Part shown: positions 24,583 through 35,128 of the stretch, piece after piece
Layout: the number at the start of each line of letters is the position of its first letter
Numbering within the stretch: position 1 is the stretch's first letter
DNA from: Megalobrama amblycephala
Taxonomy: Eukaryota; Chordata; Actinopteri; Cypriniformes; Xenocyprididae
Length of the DNA: 64,000 nucleotides
NCBI RefSeq assembly: GCF_018812025.1
Contig: NC_063044.1
Span: 42,623,330 to 42,687,329, forward strand
Reading direction: 5' to 3'
Notes under the pieces: model-generated
The model's database searches: none
The model's input: the letters and a program-made list of their open reading frames with translations, nothing else
Told to the model about the DNA's origin: nothing
Program-made: the position numbers and the translations under genes

Positions 24583-24956
24583 ATATAGTGTTAGGGGCGT
24601 GGCCATGCTCGAGGGCTCCAGTGCGTCATCGAGCCCCCAGTTTAGCTCCGCCTTTTGTGAAAATGTTCCTGATAATTTACTCACCCCCATGTCATCCAAG
24701 ATGTTCATGTCTTTCTTTCTTCAGGCGAAAAGAAATTAAGGTTTTTGATGAAAACATTCCAGGATTATTCTCCTTATAGTGGACCCAAATGGTTGAAGGT
24801 CAAAATGTCAGTTTCAGTGCAGCTTCAAAGTGTTCTACAGGATCCCAGATGAGAAATAAGGGTCTTATCTAGAGAAACCATAGCTCATTTTCTAAATAAA
24901 ATTAAAAAGTATATATTTTTTAACCATAAATGCTCATCTTGAACTAGCTCTCTTCT

Positions 24957-25146
24957 TCACTATTTGAATTCCGGCAGTGTAGACACTGCTAAGTGTATTA
25001 CTGCCCTCCGCAGGCCAAAGTTTGAACTAACTGTTATATACTATTGAACTAACATATTGTATATAAAAATTAGTTCAAAACTTTGACCTGTGGAGGGCAG
25101 TAATACACTTAGCAGTGTCTACACTGCCGGAATTCAAATAGAGAAG
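24957..25146. repeat. Inverted repeat with about 75-bp arms
   Basis: Arms contain TTTGAATTCCGGCAGTGTAG and AGCAGTGTCTACACTGCCGG around an AT-rich centre. Nested in the long-TIR element. Confidence 0.8.
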
Positions 25147-25162
25147 AAGAAGAAGAGAGCTT

Positions 25163-25800
25163 CAGTGCGTTCCAAACGGGATATATCGCCCTCCGAAGGG
25201 CACTTCGGAGTGAAAACAATCATGGCCGCCATATTGAAGGGTTGTTCCAAACTGAAGTGCTCAAAACTGACCACTTCAAAGGGCCCTTCGGAATGAAGGA
25301 TTTCAAAGGGTACAACTGATGGACACTTCGGGCCCCCATGATCCTTTGCACAGGAAAGTTGTTTGACATCACAGAATGGGTACAGGAGGTTAGGAGTTCG
25401 ATTTTACCTATAAATGTATGTATAGTATTTTTCTGTACTATTGTAATATTTATATGAGTTAGATTTAGTAAATTATTATGGTCAAAACTACAGTGTACTT
25501 CAACAAAAATACTTTACAGCTCCCTTTATTAGTCCATTCAAATGTTTCAAATACATAGACACAATATAAAATATGGTGTAATAAACCTAAATAAATAAAC
25601 TAACGTTAAACAAAGGGCGCCGCTTGCACAATCTACTCCTCCTTGATTGTCTCGTTAAGATGACGCAGAAGTGCGTTCCAAAAAAAGAGGGTTTTTTTTA
25701 CCCCTACACCCTTCATCCCTTCGAAGCTCTCACTCTGAAGGGGAAACCATCTGAAAGGAATTAGGGCATAGGGATGAGCCCTTCCGAATGGAACGCAGGG
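25163..25800. mobile_element. MITE with GTGCGTTCC ends
   Basis: Left GTGCGTTCCAAACGGGAT, right in reverse CTGCGTTCCATTCGGAAGGG; interior has several CTTCGGAG/GAAGGG motifs. No coding capacity. Nested in the long-TIR element. Confidence 0.55.
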
Positions 25801-26115
25801 CTACTTCAAGATGAGCATTTATGGTTAAAATGTATAACATTTTATTTTATTTTTTAGAAAATGAGTGATGGTTTCTCTAGATAAGACCATTATTTCTTGT
25901 ATGGGATCGTGTAGAATAATTTGAAGCTGCAATGAAACTAATTTTGACCTTCAACTGTTTGGTGTCCATTGAAGTCTACTATATGGAAAAAAATCCTGGA
26001 ATGTTTTCATCAAAAACCTTAATTTCTTTTCGACTGAAGAATGAAAGACATGGACATCTTGGATGACATGGGGGTGAGTAAATTATCAGGAGTTAAAAGT
26101 GGACTAATCCTTTAA

Positions 26116-27780
26116 GTGAAAACTCTTACCTGAGAATTTTTACTGCTATTTAGGAGAACTTTTAGTTGTAAGATAAAACATTTCGTGAATACGGCCCCAG
26201 GTATATTGGACCAGGTTTGGTGTTAAAGTCTGCAGGACAGTGGTTCTCGAGGGCCAGAGCTGAGATCACCTACAATATGTTATGAACATGACTTTCAGAG
26301 AATCAGATTGACTGCTAGATCGATCACTTACAACAGTGGTGTCCAGTCCTGGTCATGGAGGACCAACGTCCTGCAGTATGTAGCTCCAACTTTCTCACAC
26401 ACCTGCCTGTAGTTTCTGGTGATCCTGAAGACCTTCATCAACTGGTTCAGGTCTGCTTAATGGCTGGAGCCACAGTTAATTCTGCAAACAGGACTAGATG
26501 GCAATAAATACTGAAAAGAGAGAGGACAAACAAAATTCAATGGTATAAAGCCAGTTCAAAAATTGTATTCATGAATATGTATAATAACATCTGAGAATGT
26601 ACACCACTGTACTGAAAAATACAGTATTTGCCATTTAAGTGAGGATCATCTCATTTTTAAAAAATGACACCCGAAATATTAACAGATAACATAAGCAAAA
26701 TCTTCATGAAAATACAGTTATATGATGCAAAGAAAGTTTTTGTAAATGTGCATGACAAATCTACAATGCAAAAACTGAGAATTTGTGACTGAGTCAAACA
26801 GTACTTACAGAGCAGAACCAATGAGCTGATTACACACAAGGAAGAGGGAGAAAAAGAAACAAAAATTAATATATCAGTCAAATATTGCTCTGTATGGATG
26901 AACGTGCTGATTGAATGTACACATTCAAGAGAAACTATTATATTAATATTTTAGTGATTTATTTCATGGCCTAAATGTTTTACTTCAGTTATATCTTTTC
27001 ATAATTAATTAAATATTACAGATGGTTGATTTAATTTGACAGTTATCTTTTCGGGTGAATATAGGCCAATGAGTCCTCTCTCTCTCTTTCACTCTCTGTG
27101 CACGCGCCAGCTTGTGAGTGAGACAATACGTACAAATTTATTGTAAAATCTGTTATTTTTAGGTCACGATAACATGATAGTAATATGACCGTAGCTTATG
27201 TAACGAGATTTAATAAGGGTGTGCAGCTAAGTTATTGTATTTACGTCGCTGTTTAAAACTTTAATACAAAGACACAACTCAGCCCGGCCATCATGGCTAG
27301 CTCAGTCGAGCCATCGCGTAAAAACAGCAACGGAAAAACAATAATAAATCAAATTAACACCGAAATGGATGTAAAACAATTCAAAGTAATGAATTAATGC
27401 GGTTTTTAAAGTATATTACCTCAGATTACCAGAAAATGAATTGTCCGAGCGGCTAGTCGACCGTTATAACCGTTATAATTTAAACGCAGCAAGCTAAATA
27501 ATATAACTTAACTTACTCATCAGATAAACCACTAAAGCGGGTGTAATTTAATTCCAATTAATTAATTCATTACCATTTCGACCTGTTACACTAATTTTAA
27601 TAGAAAACTCAGAAATTACTATAGAAATATAAAAAGCTTACCTGTTTGTGGTACCAGTCCATTCCGGAATGACAGTGCATGGATGCTGTTCCAGCAGTCT
27701 CATTGGTTAGAATTAATCACGTGATGTCATATTATTAATAATTTATATTTATTTATTTATTTTTTGCCATTTCAGAAAAA
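26116..27780. other. Repeat debris, no gene
   Basis: At 26,325-26,520 a fragment of a common fish hAT-type repeat (GTGGTGTCCAGTCCTGGTC). At 27,040-27,680 a GC-mixed, promoter-like stretch with a short open frame from an ATG at 27,293 (MASSVEPSRKNSNGK, 34 codons) that I cannot assign. Confidence 0.4.
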
Positions 27781-27805
27781 TAATATATTAATATTGTGTG
27801 TGTGC

Positions 27806-27806
<1 letters not shown>

Positions 27807-27869
<63 letters not shown>
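27807..27869. repeat. (AT)n microsatellite
   Basis: About 31 AT dinucleotides directly abutting the Tc1-type MITE. Confidence 0.95.
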
Positions 27870-27872
<3 letters not shown>

Positions 27873-28406
27873 TACCGTTCAAAAGTTTGGGGTCAGTAAG
27901 ATTTTTTAATGTTTTTAAAAGAAGCCTCTTCTGCTCACCAAGGCTGCATTTATTTGATAAAAACAATAAAATAAAAAAATACAGTAATATTGTGAAATAT
28001 TATGACAATTTAAAATGACTGTTTTCTATTTTAATATATTTGAAACTAATTTATTCTTGTGATCAAAGCTGAATTTTCAGCATCATTGCTCCAGTCTTCA
28101 GTGTCACATGATCCTTCAGAAATCAGTCTAATATGATGATTTGATGCTCAAGAAACATTCATTATTATTATCAATGTTGAAAACAGTTGTGTACAATTTT
28201 TTTTTTTTAATTCTTCGATGAATAGAAAGTTCAAAAGAACAGCCTTTATTTAAAATAGAATATTTTCTAACATTATAATTGTCTTTACTGTAACTTTTGA
28301 TCAGTTTAACTCATCCTTGATGAATAAAAGTACTGATTAATTTTATTTCTATCCCCTAAAAATAAAATTAAAATTCTTACTAACCCCAAACTTTTGAACG
28401 GTAGTG
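27870..28406. mobile_element. Palindromic Tc1/mariner-type MITE
   Basis: Ends CACTACCGTTCAAAAGTTTG and inverse, one of the most abundant fish MITE families. Nearly the whole element folds on itself. An inverted partial copy follows at 28,430-28,810 ending in a GT/AT/AC microsatellite (28,806-28,861). Confidence 0.85.
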
Positions 28407-28429
28407 TTTAATGCTACAAAAGATTTAGA

Positions 28430-28810
28430 TTTCAGACAAATGCTGTTCTTTTGAACTTTCTATTCATCATAGCATCATGAAATAAAAATGTAAATAACTG
28501 TTTTCAACATTGATAATAATCATAAATGTTTCTTGAGCATCACATCATCATATTAGATTGATTTCTGAAGGATCATGTGACACTGAAGACTGAAGTAATG
28601 ATGCTGAAAATTTAGCTTTGATCACAGAATAAATTACACTTTACTGTAAAATGACATAGAAAACAGCTGTTTTAAATTGGAATAATATTTCACAATATTA
28701 CTGTTTTTGTTTGTATTTTTAATCAAATAAATGCAGGCTTGGTGAGCAGAAGATACTTCTTTTAAAACATTAAAAAATCTTACTGACCCCACACTTTTGA
28801 ATGGTAGTGT
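28430..28810 (-). mobile_element. Second, partial copy of the Tc1/mariner-type MITE
   Basis: Ends CACACTTTTGAATGGTAGTG; about 20% diverged by eye from the neighbouring copy. Confidence 0.75.
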
Positions 28811-28815
28811 GTGTG

Positions 28816-28861
<46 letters not shown>

Positions 28862-28866
<5 letters not shown>

Positions 28867-29760
28867 GTCTCAGTCTGACCTTATTGGTCTGGGAGCAGCT
28901 ACAAACAGGTAAAGACAGTACTTGTCTTACTATCTTGTTGACTGTGAGCAGTTTTAGTTATGGGATGGGCAACTGAATGTAATGACATTGGTGACATTTT
29001 ACTAGATTGTTAAAAATAGTTTGATTAACCCTGTGCCTTGAGCATTTAATCATAAAATAATGATTTAACTGTGCTGTGAACATGGGGGGTTGCCCACAGT
29101 AAACCTGCTATGGGCCCCGGAGCTAAGGGCCCCACATGGGCTAACCAACTGGGGGCCTGTGTGGGTTTTCATGGGGCCCCAAAGAGTTTGCTCTTGCCCA
29201 CACAGCCCCTCAGAAAACCCACACTTAGTGGGAAAAGGATGAAATCAAATTAAACTTGAGTTCTATGTTGATAAATTAAAATTGATTTCTGGATATCGTT
29301 ATGTTATTTTTGTACACACGCAAACAAACACGTTCTGCTTTCATGTTTTATGGGGACTTTCCATATACATAATGGTTTTTATACTGTAAAAATTGTATAT
29401 TCTATCCCCCTACACTAACCCTACCCCTAAACCTACCCATCACAGAAAACATTCTGCATTTGGGAAAATGGGACAAATATGACCTATGAATATGATCTAA
29501 TATGACCTACATGACTTATATGAATGAACAATTTTGTGTGAATTCTATTAAACAATACATATATTTAACAGTATAATTTCTACATATTACATAAGGATAA
29601 GCTTAATACCATTAAACAATTTAAACAATTTAGTTTGTGTGTCATATTTAATCTATTTTGTTGTGTTGCAATAATTGTAAAAATAAATAAATCTGCATCT
29701 AACCTAAAAATTGTGTATGTGTACATCATTAAATCAAACTAAAGAAACCACTCAATTTAT
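28862..29760. other. Repeat debris, no gene
   Basis: Contains the fish repeat with CTATCCCCCTACACTAACCC (29,402 onward) and a GGGGCCCC-rich stretch at 29,085-29,200. Nothing coding. Confidence 0.45.
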
Positions 29761-30784
29761 TGGAGTTCTAATGGTTCATACTGGTGTCGAGTAGATACCA
29801 ACGTGTAATCTATAGGTTGCCAAAGATGTTCTATTGGTCCTTAATGGTATCCAATAGGCAAAATATGCTACCAATAGAAGGTGGCAAATTACCAATAGAA
29901 ACCCACTTGGACCATTATATTTTCCATTAAAACCAATACAGGCAAATAAGCAAAACATGCCACCAATAGAAAAAAGCAAATTACCCATACAGACCCACTA
30001 GGACCATTACAGTTTCCATTAAAACCAATACAGTTCCCTTTAAAACCATTAAAACCATTACAATTTCTGTAATGGTTTCTATTGTTTTTTTTCAGCAGGG
30101 CCGGGTTTTTGCGTAGTATAGAATGACAAATCGTACCAGCGTACTTTGAGGTCAAAATGCGTACCTGGTACGCAAAATGCGTACATGTTGGCAGGTCTGT
30201 ATTACTTTGAGTACTGTTTGGATTTTCATGCAGTGCTCAATAATGGAGGAGGTGTTATTGCTGTATGTCAGCTCCTTCTGGCACAGCAAGCATTTCACCT
30301 TGAAACATGAAAATAATAGACATAAAAGATTATACAGCCATATAGTGAGGGTTATAATTAAAGGATTAGTTCACTTTTAAATAAACTTTTGCTTATAATT
30401 TACTCACCCCCATGTCATCCAAGATGTCCATGTCCTTCTTTCTTCAGTCGAAAAGAAATTAAGGTTTTTGATGAAAACATTTCAGGATTTTTCTCCATAC
30501 AATGGGCTTGAATGGGCACCAGACGGTTCAACGTCCTAAAGACAGTTTCAGTGCAGCTTCAAAGTGCTTTAAACGATACCAGACGATGAATAAGGGTCTT
30601 ATCTAGCGAAACGATCAGTCATTTTAAAAAAATTTAAAAAAGTTTAAGTTTTATAAGCACAAATGTTCTCCTTGCTCTGTTCTCGGATGCCCGTTCGTGA
30701 CGTCACGTAATACGCAATTACGTTGAAAAGGTCACGCTTGACATAGGCGGAAGTACAGATTCGGTGTTTACAACGTGCAAATAC

Positions 30785-30905
30785 TAACCCTGCGTCTCGA
30801 TCAGCTCCCTAGTTCCCAAGGTCGTGAATCAGTATGAAAGTGAATGTGGCTGATTCCCTGATCAGTGCCCTGACTACTGAACTAGGGAGCTGATTGAGAC
30901 ACACG
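30785..30905. mobile_element. Hairpin MITE
   Basis: About 120 bp; inverted ends GTCTCGATCAGCTCCCTAGT and ACTAGGGAGCTGATTGAGAC. Confidence 0.7.
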
Positions 30906-30997
30906 CCGTTTACAAAAAAAGGTAAAACAACTAATGGTTCTTCCTGTGTCAGTACCACCAGACAGTCATACCCTTCTCCATCAGAACAAAAACACCT

Positions 30998-31492
30998 CTA
31001 AATGGGGTCGCACACCGGACGCGCACATTATATACGCGCAAGCTCAATTTTGAATCGACTCCTGATAGAAGAGCTGCACAATGGGAGTGTTTTACGTCAA
31101 CAGAGAAACGTTACATATGCTTTAATATTTCGCACTGAGGTTAGTGTACATGGAAAAATGGCACAACAAAGCAAAAGGAAAGAAAAGGCTACTTTATTAT
31201 ACATTTTTAGACTTTATTCAAGCTGTTAAACTAAGAATGTAAAACTGATGTATCTTGCAGCACAGGGTGAAGTCAGTATGTACATTAACGACAATTTGAC
31301 AGAAATATAATATACATTTAATGTAAACAATGTACATGGCGCTCTGTGGCGCAGCAGGATTTTGAACAACTTCCTGGGCGCCGCGGACAGGCACCAAATG
31401 TCGCCGCCGGTGTGTACACTCATAGAAAACAATGCGTTCGAATTTTAAAGACGTGGCTCTGCGCTGAGCTTCGTGTCCGGTGTGCGACCCCC
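30998..31492. mobile_element. MITE with GGGGTCGCACACCGGAC ends
   Basis: Inverted ends GGGGTCGCACACCGGAC and GTCCGGTGTGCGACCCC. About 495 bp, non-coding. Confidence 0.75.
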
Positions 31493-31558
31493 TCGCTGTT
31501 GCTCAGTAACGGTGGAAATTTTGTCCGGTAATGCAGCGAGATGGAAACAGGGACTCAC

Positions 31559-31806
31559 CGACTGATTCTAATGGCGGGATTGAAATGGTCCAGTCGTGGC
31601 AGCATCTATAGATTCTTCCTCTGTTGGCAATGGTTGGCATTTGCCACATGTGCACCACCACGTCTCGTTAGATCTTCGTCTGCCCGATGCTTGAGAGGTG
31701 TGTGTCGCCGCAGCAGTCTCTTCCATCTGCCTAATTTCTTCCTCTGTGTATTCCGGTTCAAAAAGGTAGGGCAGGGTGAAAAACTCATCTTCTCCTCGTC
31801 CGACAT
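31559..31806 (-). pseudogene. P2X7-receptor C-terminal-domain-like exon, frameshifted
   Basis: Minus-strand reading shows LPYLFEPEYTEEE, then ETWWCTCGKCQPLP, then CCHDW, ending at a GTGAGT donor (31,558). These match the order of motifs in the cysteine-rich cytoplasmic domain of P2X7 (FEPE..., CxCGxCxxMP, CC). An ATG at 31,806 opens the exon, but two single-base-scale shifts, one just after the start and one before CCHDW, break the frame. In fish, stand-alone copies of this domain are frequent in repeats. It lies inside a long-TIR DNA element. Confidence 0.6.
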
Positions 31807-32385
31807 TGTTGTTTTACCTTTTTTTGTAAACGGCGTTTGACTTAGTATTTGCACGTTTAAGTTGTAAACACCGAATCTGTACATCCGCCTATGTCAAGCG
31901 TGATCTTTTCAACGTAATTGCGTATTACGTGACGTCACGAACGCGCATCCGAGAACAGAGCAAGGAGAACATTTGTGCTTATAAAACTTTTTTTTTTTTT
32001 TTTTTTAAATGACTGATCGTTCCGCTAGATAAGACCCTTATTCATCGTCTGGTATCATCTGGTATCGTTTAAAGCCCTTTGAAGCTGCACTGAAACTGTC
32101 TTTAGGACCTTGAACCGTCTGGTGCCCATTCAAGCCCATTGTATGGAGAAAAATCCTGGAATGTTTTCATCAAAAACCTTAATTTCTTTTCGACTGAAGA
32201 AAGAAGGACATGGACATCTTGGATGACATGGGGGTGAGTAAATTATAAGCAAAAGTTTATTTAAAAGTGAACTAATCCTTTAAATTAAAACAGTAAAATA
32301 TAACAATTACACATACCTTATTGTGAGCAACCATTTCAAAATGCTCCCAGACAGGGGAGGATTTCCTCTTTCTTGCTGGCTCCAT

Positions 32386-32840
32386 TAAGGGGTCACAAAA
32401 AAGCAAACAAATCCAAAAGGGCAATCCAAATCATAAAGCAGTCCAGTCCAAAAATCCAAAGCAATCCAACTAATCTTATCTAATATAACAATAATATAAT
32501 ATAACTAATATAATAATGAAAATATACTAACACTAATATAACCTAATATAATGTAATAATATAGCCCTAATAATACAATAACGACAATGACACAACTCTC
32601 TAACTCTGACTCTAACTCTCCTAAACACCGACAAAGGTTGGCGCGTTTCAAACCCCCTTTATCCAGAAGAGACACTCGCACCAAAACCGATGACGTATTC
32701 CACACAAACCAAGGCCTCGTTTGTCATTGGTCACGTGATTTCACAACACGAATCAAGGCTTCATCTGGCACGCCCATTTATGCTCAACACAAACTTCGAA
32801 GCCTCGGTTCAAATGTCACATAACTAACAATAAGATGAAG
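32386..32840. other. Region upstream of ZBED exon 1
   Basis: AT-rich with ATATAA runs at 32,475-32,560. It should contain the old promoter; no clear TATA position can be fixed. No gene. Confidence 0.35.
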
Positions 32841-33401
32841 AGTGTGTTAACTGGCCTGCTTGTGAACTCCGAACTTCTATTTCGTTTAAAATTTCTCATG
32901 CAACATCGATGCACTGTATTCTAATCAGCCATTTGGTCGTGTTTGTCCCAGGTGTTTTATTCAGTTTTATCATGTTAAAGTAAAATATCAGCCCTAAAAA
33001 TAATATCAGCCCTAGTGTTAGCTATTAGCACCATTTTTGGGGTGTGTTCTTCTCTCTGTATTTCATTATATACACTATGTAAAATATTGATCTCTTAAGT
33101 ACATAGTTTCTCTGTATTAATGTGAATTGACTGTATTAGTGATTTATATTTTATTATTTTTTTAATAAATGTTTTATTTAGAATTTTGCCTACTACATGT
33201 TTACGATCACTTTGTAAAAATGTGTAATCAGCAGAGTCTCATATCTCATCCTACTGACTTGAATCAACATCAATGCACTGTATTTTGACCAGCTTTTGGT
33301 CCTGTTTGTACCAGTCTTGTCCCAGGCCCAGTAAAGCAACCTTGAGTGACCATCCACCTGATCTCAGTGTGAATTACTCCATCAACACACACACAGTTAC
33401 A
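32840..33401 (+). mobile_element. LTR-like sequence followed by a primer-binding-site-like motif
   Basis: Ends ...CACAGTTACA at 33,401, immediately followed by TTGGTGCCGTGGTCC, the layout of an LTR end plus tRNA primer site. Two diverged copies of a CAATGCACTGTATTYTRA block (about 32,908 and 33,270) indicate an internal tandem duplication. No second LTR was found. Confidence 0.4.
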
Positions 33402-33499
33402 TTGGTGCCGTGGTCCAGATGGGAGTGAGGTTTAGGGGGTGAGCGTAACGGAGGACAGCTAGTAAGAACTGTGCTCTAGCGACTGATACTAGGGGTTGC

Positions 33500-33575
33500 A
33501 GCCTTTAGCTTCCATGTTAGAGTGTCCAACTCCCATGCCAGAGACCCAGGTTCGAAGCCTGCACAGAGCGAGGCA
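33500..33575 (+). repeat. tRNA-like (SINE-type) sequence
   Basis: Contains a perfect B-box GGTTCGAAGCC (33,549-33,559) about 35 bp after an imperfect A-box-like stretch (TTAGCTTCCATG). Cloverleaf not verified. Confidence 0.35.
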
Positions 33576-33606
33576 AGAAGGACCTGGGTAGAGGGTTTAC
33601 ATATAG

Positions 33607-34172
33607 TTAAAGGGTTAGTTCACCCAAAAATTAAAATTCTGTCATTTATTATTCACCCTCATGCCGTTTCACACCCGTAAGACCTTTGTTCATCTTCAGA
33701 ACACAAATTAAGATATTTTAGTTGAAATCCGATGCCTCCCTGAGGCCTGAATAGGCAGCAATGACATTTCCTCTCTCAAGATCCATAAAGGTACTAAAAA
33801 CACATTTAAATCAGTTCATGTGAGTACAGTGGCTGAATATTAATATTATAAAGCCAAGACAAGAATATTTTTGGTGCGCCAAAAAAACAAAATAACAACT
33901 TATTTAGTGATGACCGATTTCAAAACACTGCTTCAGGAAGCATTGGATCATAAATGAATCAGTGTATCGAATCATGATTTGGATCATGGTTCAAACTGCC
34001 AGCGGCTGAAATCACGTGATTTTGGCGCTCCAAACAGCAGATTCAACACGCTGATTCATTTATGCATTTTATCAAAAATATCTTAATTTGTGTTCCGAAA
34101 ATTAACGAAGGTCTGAAACGACATGAGGGTGAGTAATAAATGACAGAATTTTTTGGTGAACTAACCCTTTAG
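33607..34172. mobile_element. TTAA-type MITE (AGGGTTAGTTCACC family)
   Basis: Left TTAAAGGGTTAGTTCACC; right GGTGAACTAACCCTTTAG, one base away from TTAA. Long inverted arms (CTGTCATTTATTATTCACCC and inverse). 566 bp, non-coding. Confidence 0.8.
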
Positions 34173-34200
34173 TTGGTGATTAATGATGGTTAAATGTTGG

Positions 34201-34494
34201 TGTAACACAGTTTGTATATACGGGAAGAAGGAGGCGGGAACCGGCGAACATTCAACATAACTTTAATATAAAATAAACAAATCCAAAATAAAAGTAATGC
34301 CAGCAGACCCTTGCGGACATCTGCCGGCCACACCAACATAATAAAACATAAAATAATATCCAGGCCTGGTCCTCTCTCGTCCTTCACTGTCATCGCTGCT
34401 CCTTTTATGCTCCCGGAACTCCTCCGTGAGAGACTCATGGCCGGTGCGCCTCCCAGGTGGAGCTCGTTAACTCTCGCCTGCCCTGGTCGCCACA
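34201..34494 (-). repeat. 3' LTR of the 34.2-kb element
   Basis: 294 bp, preceded by the polypurine tract; lacks about 15 bp near GCCGGTGACGC that the 5' LTR has. Confidence 0.88.
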
Positions 34495-35128
34495 TACCCC
34501 CATCGCCCCTCGCAGGCCAGGGGGTACTCCCGCGACTGCGCTTACTCCCCCCCCGGGGCCTGTCTTGGCAACCGCAGCACCTGGGGGTAAGGACAGACGA
34601 GACGAGAGAAAGGAGATGGAAGCAAGGGGAGCGGCAGGAAGAGAGGGGAGAGAGGAAAAAGAGAAAAAAAAAATCTGGGTCCGGCTTCCAGACACACTGC
34701 CGCTCGGTCCTCAGCCAGCCGAGAGGCTCTTCCTCGCGGTGCCATGCGATGGCACTGGACGCTCGGTGGACGGCCCGATCCTCGACCGCCTCCTGGTGGC
34801 CGGCGATGGCTCCTCCGGTTGAGGGCAGCCGGCAGCAAGTCCGCCGTCCCCTGCTCCTCCCCTTCATGGCGGACGGTAGCAGCTCCGGCCCACGGCAGAC
34901 AACGGCACTCCTCTGCTGCCTCCAGGACGGCAGCCACCCCACCTCGCCCCAGGAGCACGGCATCCGGGTCTCAGTCCCACCTTTCACAAGGCTCCAGTAC
35001 CACTGCCTCGGGCAGCCTCTCGAGGTCTTCACTCCTGCGCTGCCCGAACTCTGCAGCACCGCGATCCCCCTCAGCAGCGAGGGCTCTCCGACAGCATGTC
35101 CCTCCTTCCTCCCGGGTTTCGGCACCAA

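Larger units (their letters stand above)
23585..24640. repeat. 54-bp minisatellite array carrying two opposed MITEs
   Basis: About ten units of TATATAGTGTTAGGGG...GTGCGTCAGACAGT. Seven are contiguous (24,000-24,360); others lie to the left of the first MITE (two units) and right of the second (one partial). Some units differ by GGGGCGTGG versus GGGGTGGGG, suggesting local homogenisation. Confidence 0.9.
24660..26115. mobile_element. Long-TIR element (ACTCACCCCCATGTCATCC family)
   Basis: Arms of about 280 bp, left 24,660-24,950 and right 25,800-26,115, are inverted copies; the right end finishes CTAATCCTTTAA. Family member of the 30,358-32,283 element. Two further elements are nested inside. 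Confidence 0.75.
21277..30099. mobile_element. Nested 8.8-kb region with AACAATAGAAACCATTACAG ends
   Basis: Inverted ends CCTGCTGAAAAAAACAATAG at 21,277 and its complement ending at about 30,099, each followed inward by AAACCATTACAGAAAT and by minisatellite sequence of related wording (AATGGTTCCATTAC and similar). The interior is a pile of further elements and unassigned DNA. No transposase was seen. Confidence 0.6.
19840..30199. mobile_element. 10.4-kb composite element inserted at a splice donor
   Basis: Left end CAGACCTGCCAAC at 19,840 and its inverse GTTGGCAGGTCTG ending at 30,199. The 8-mer TGTATTAC lies at 19,832-19,839 and at 30,198-30,205, overlapping the right terminus by TG, so the exact duplication is 6-8 bp. 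The short inverted ends starting CA suggest a hAT-type element. The inside is mostly other transposons (see 21,277-30,099), and no transposase frame is visible. Sequence 19,940-21,270 holds no gene; 20,560-21,250 is GC-richer and promoter-like. Confidence 0.65.
30358..32283 (-). mobile_element. Long-TIR TTAA-bounded element carrying a P2X7-like exon
   Basis: Ends TTAAAGGATTAGTTCACTTT and inverse at 32,283, both within TTAA. Inverted arms run about 420 bp (30,358-30,780 and 31,855-32,283). The interior holds two smaller MITEs and the minus-strand exon at 31,806-31,559. It fills most of intron 1 of the ZBED pseudogene. Confidence 0.8.
19639..32385 (-). pseudogene. BED-finger / hAT-transposase-like (ZBED) gene, 5' three exons only, broken
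   Basis: Exon 1, 32,385-32,317 (MEPARKRKSSPVWEHFEMV...NK, donor GTATGT); exon 2, 30,298-30,206 (VKCLLCQKELTYSNNTSS..., donor GTAATA); exon 3, 19,758-19,639 (...SKKEMVNEALVNMVIKDYQ...FREHL, donor GTATGT). Exons 1 and 2 form a BED zinc finger (CxxC present); exon 3 matches the region after the finger in hAT transposases and ZBED proteins. A short frameshifting deletion in exon 2, after the TSS motif, removes part of the His-containing half of the finger; downstream bases fit only another frame (ALHEN), and exon 3 needs that frame. The catalytic hAT core and C-terminal dimerisation domain were not found. Both introns are filled by later transposons. A hAT transposase remnant or dead host ZBED gene are both possible. 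Confidence 0.7.

Noticed and set aside
23585..24640. Possible CRISPR or promoter-repeat array
   Set aside because: No spacer variation; an ordinary tandem minisatellite with MITE insertions.
33500..33575. Functional tRNA gene
   Set aside because: The B-box is good but the A-box and acceptor stem do not fit, and it sits next to an LTR-like end; better read as a SINE-type fragment.
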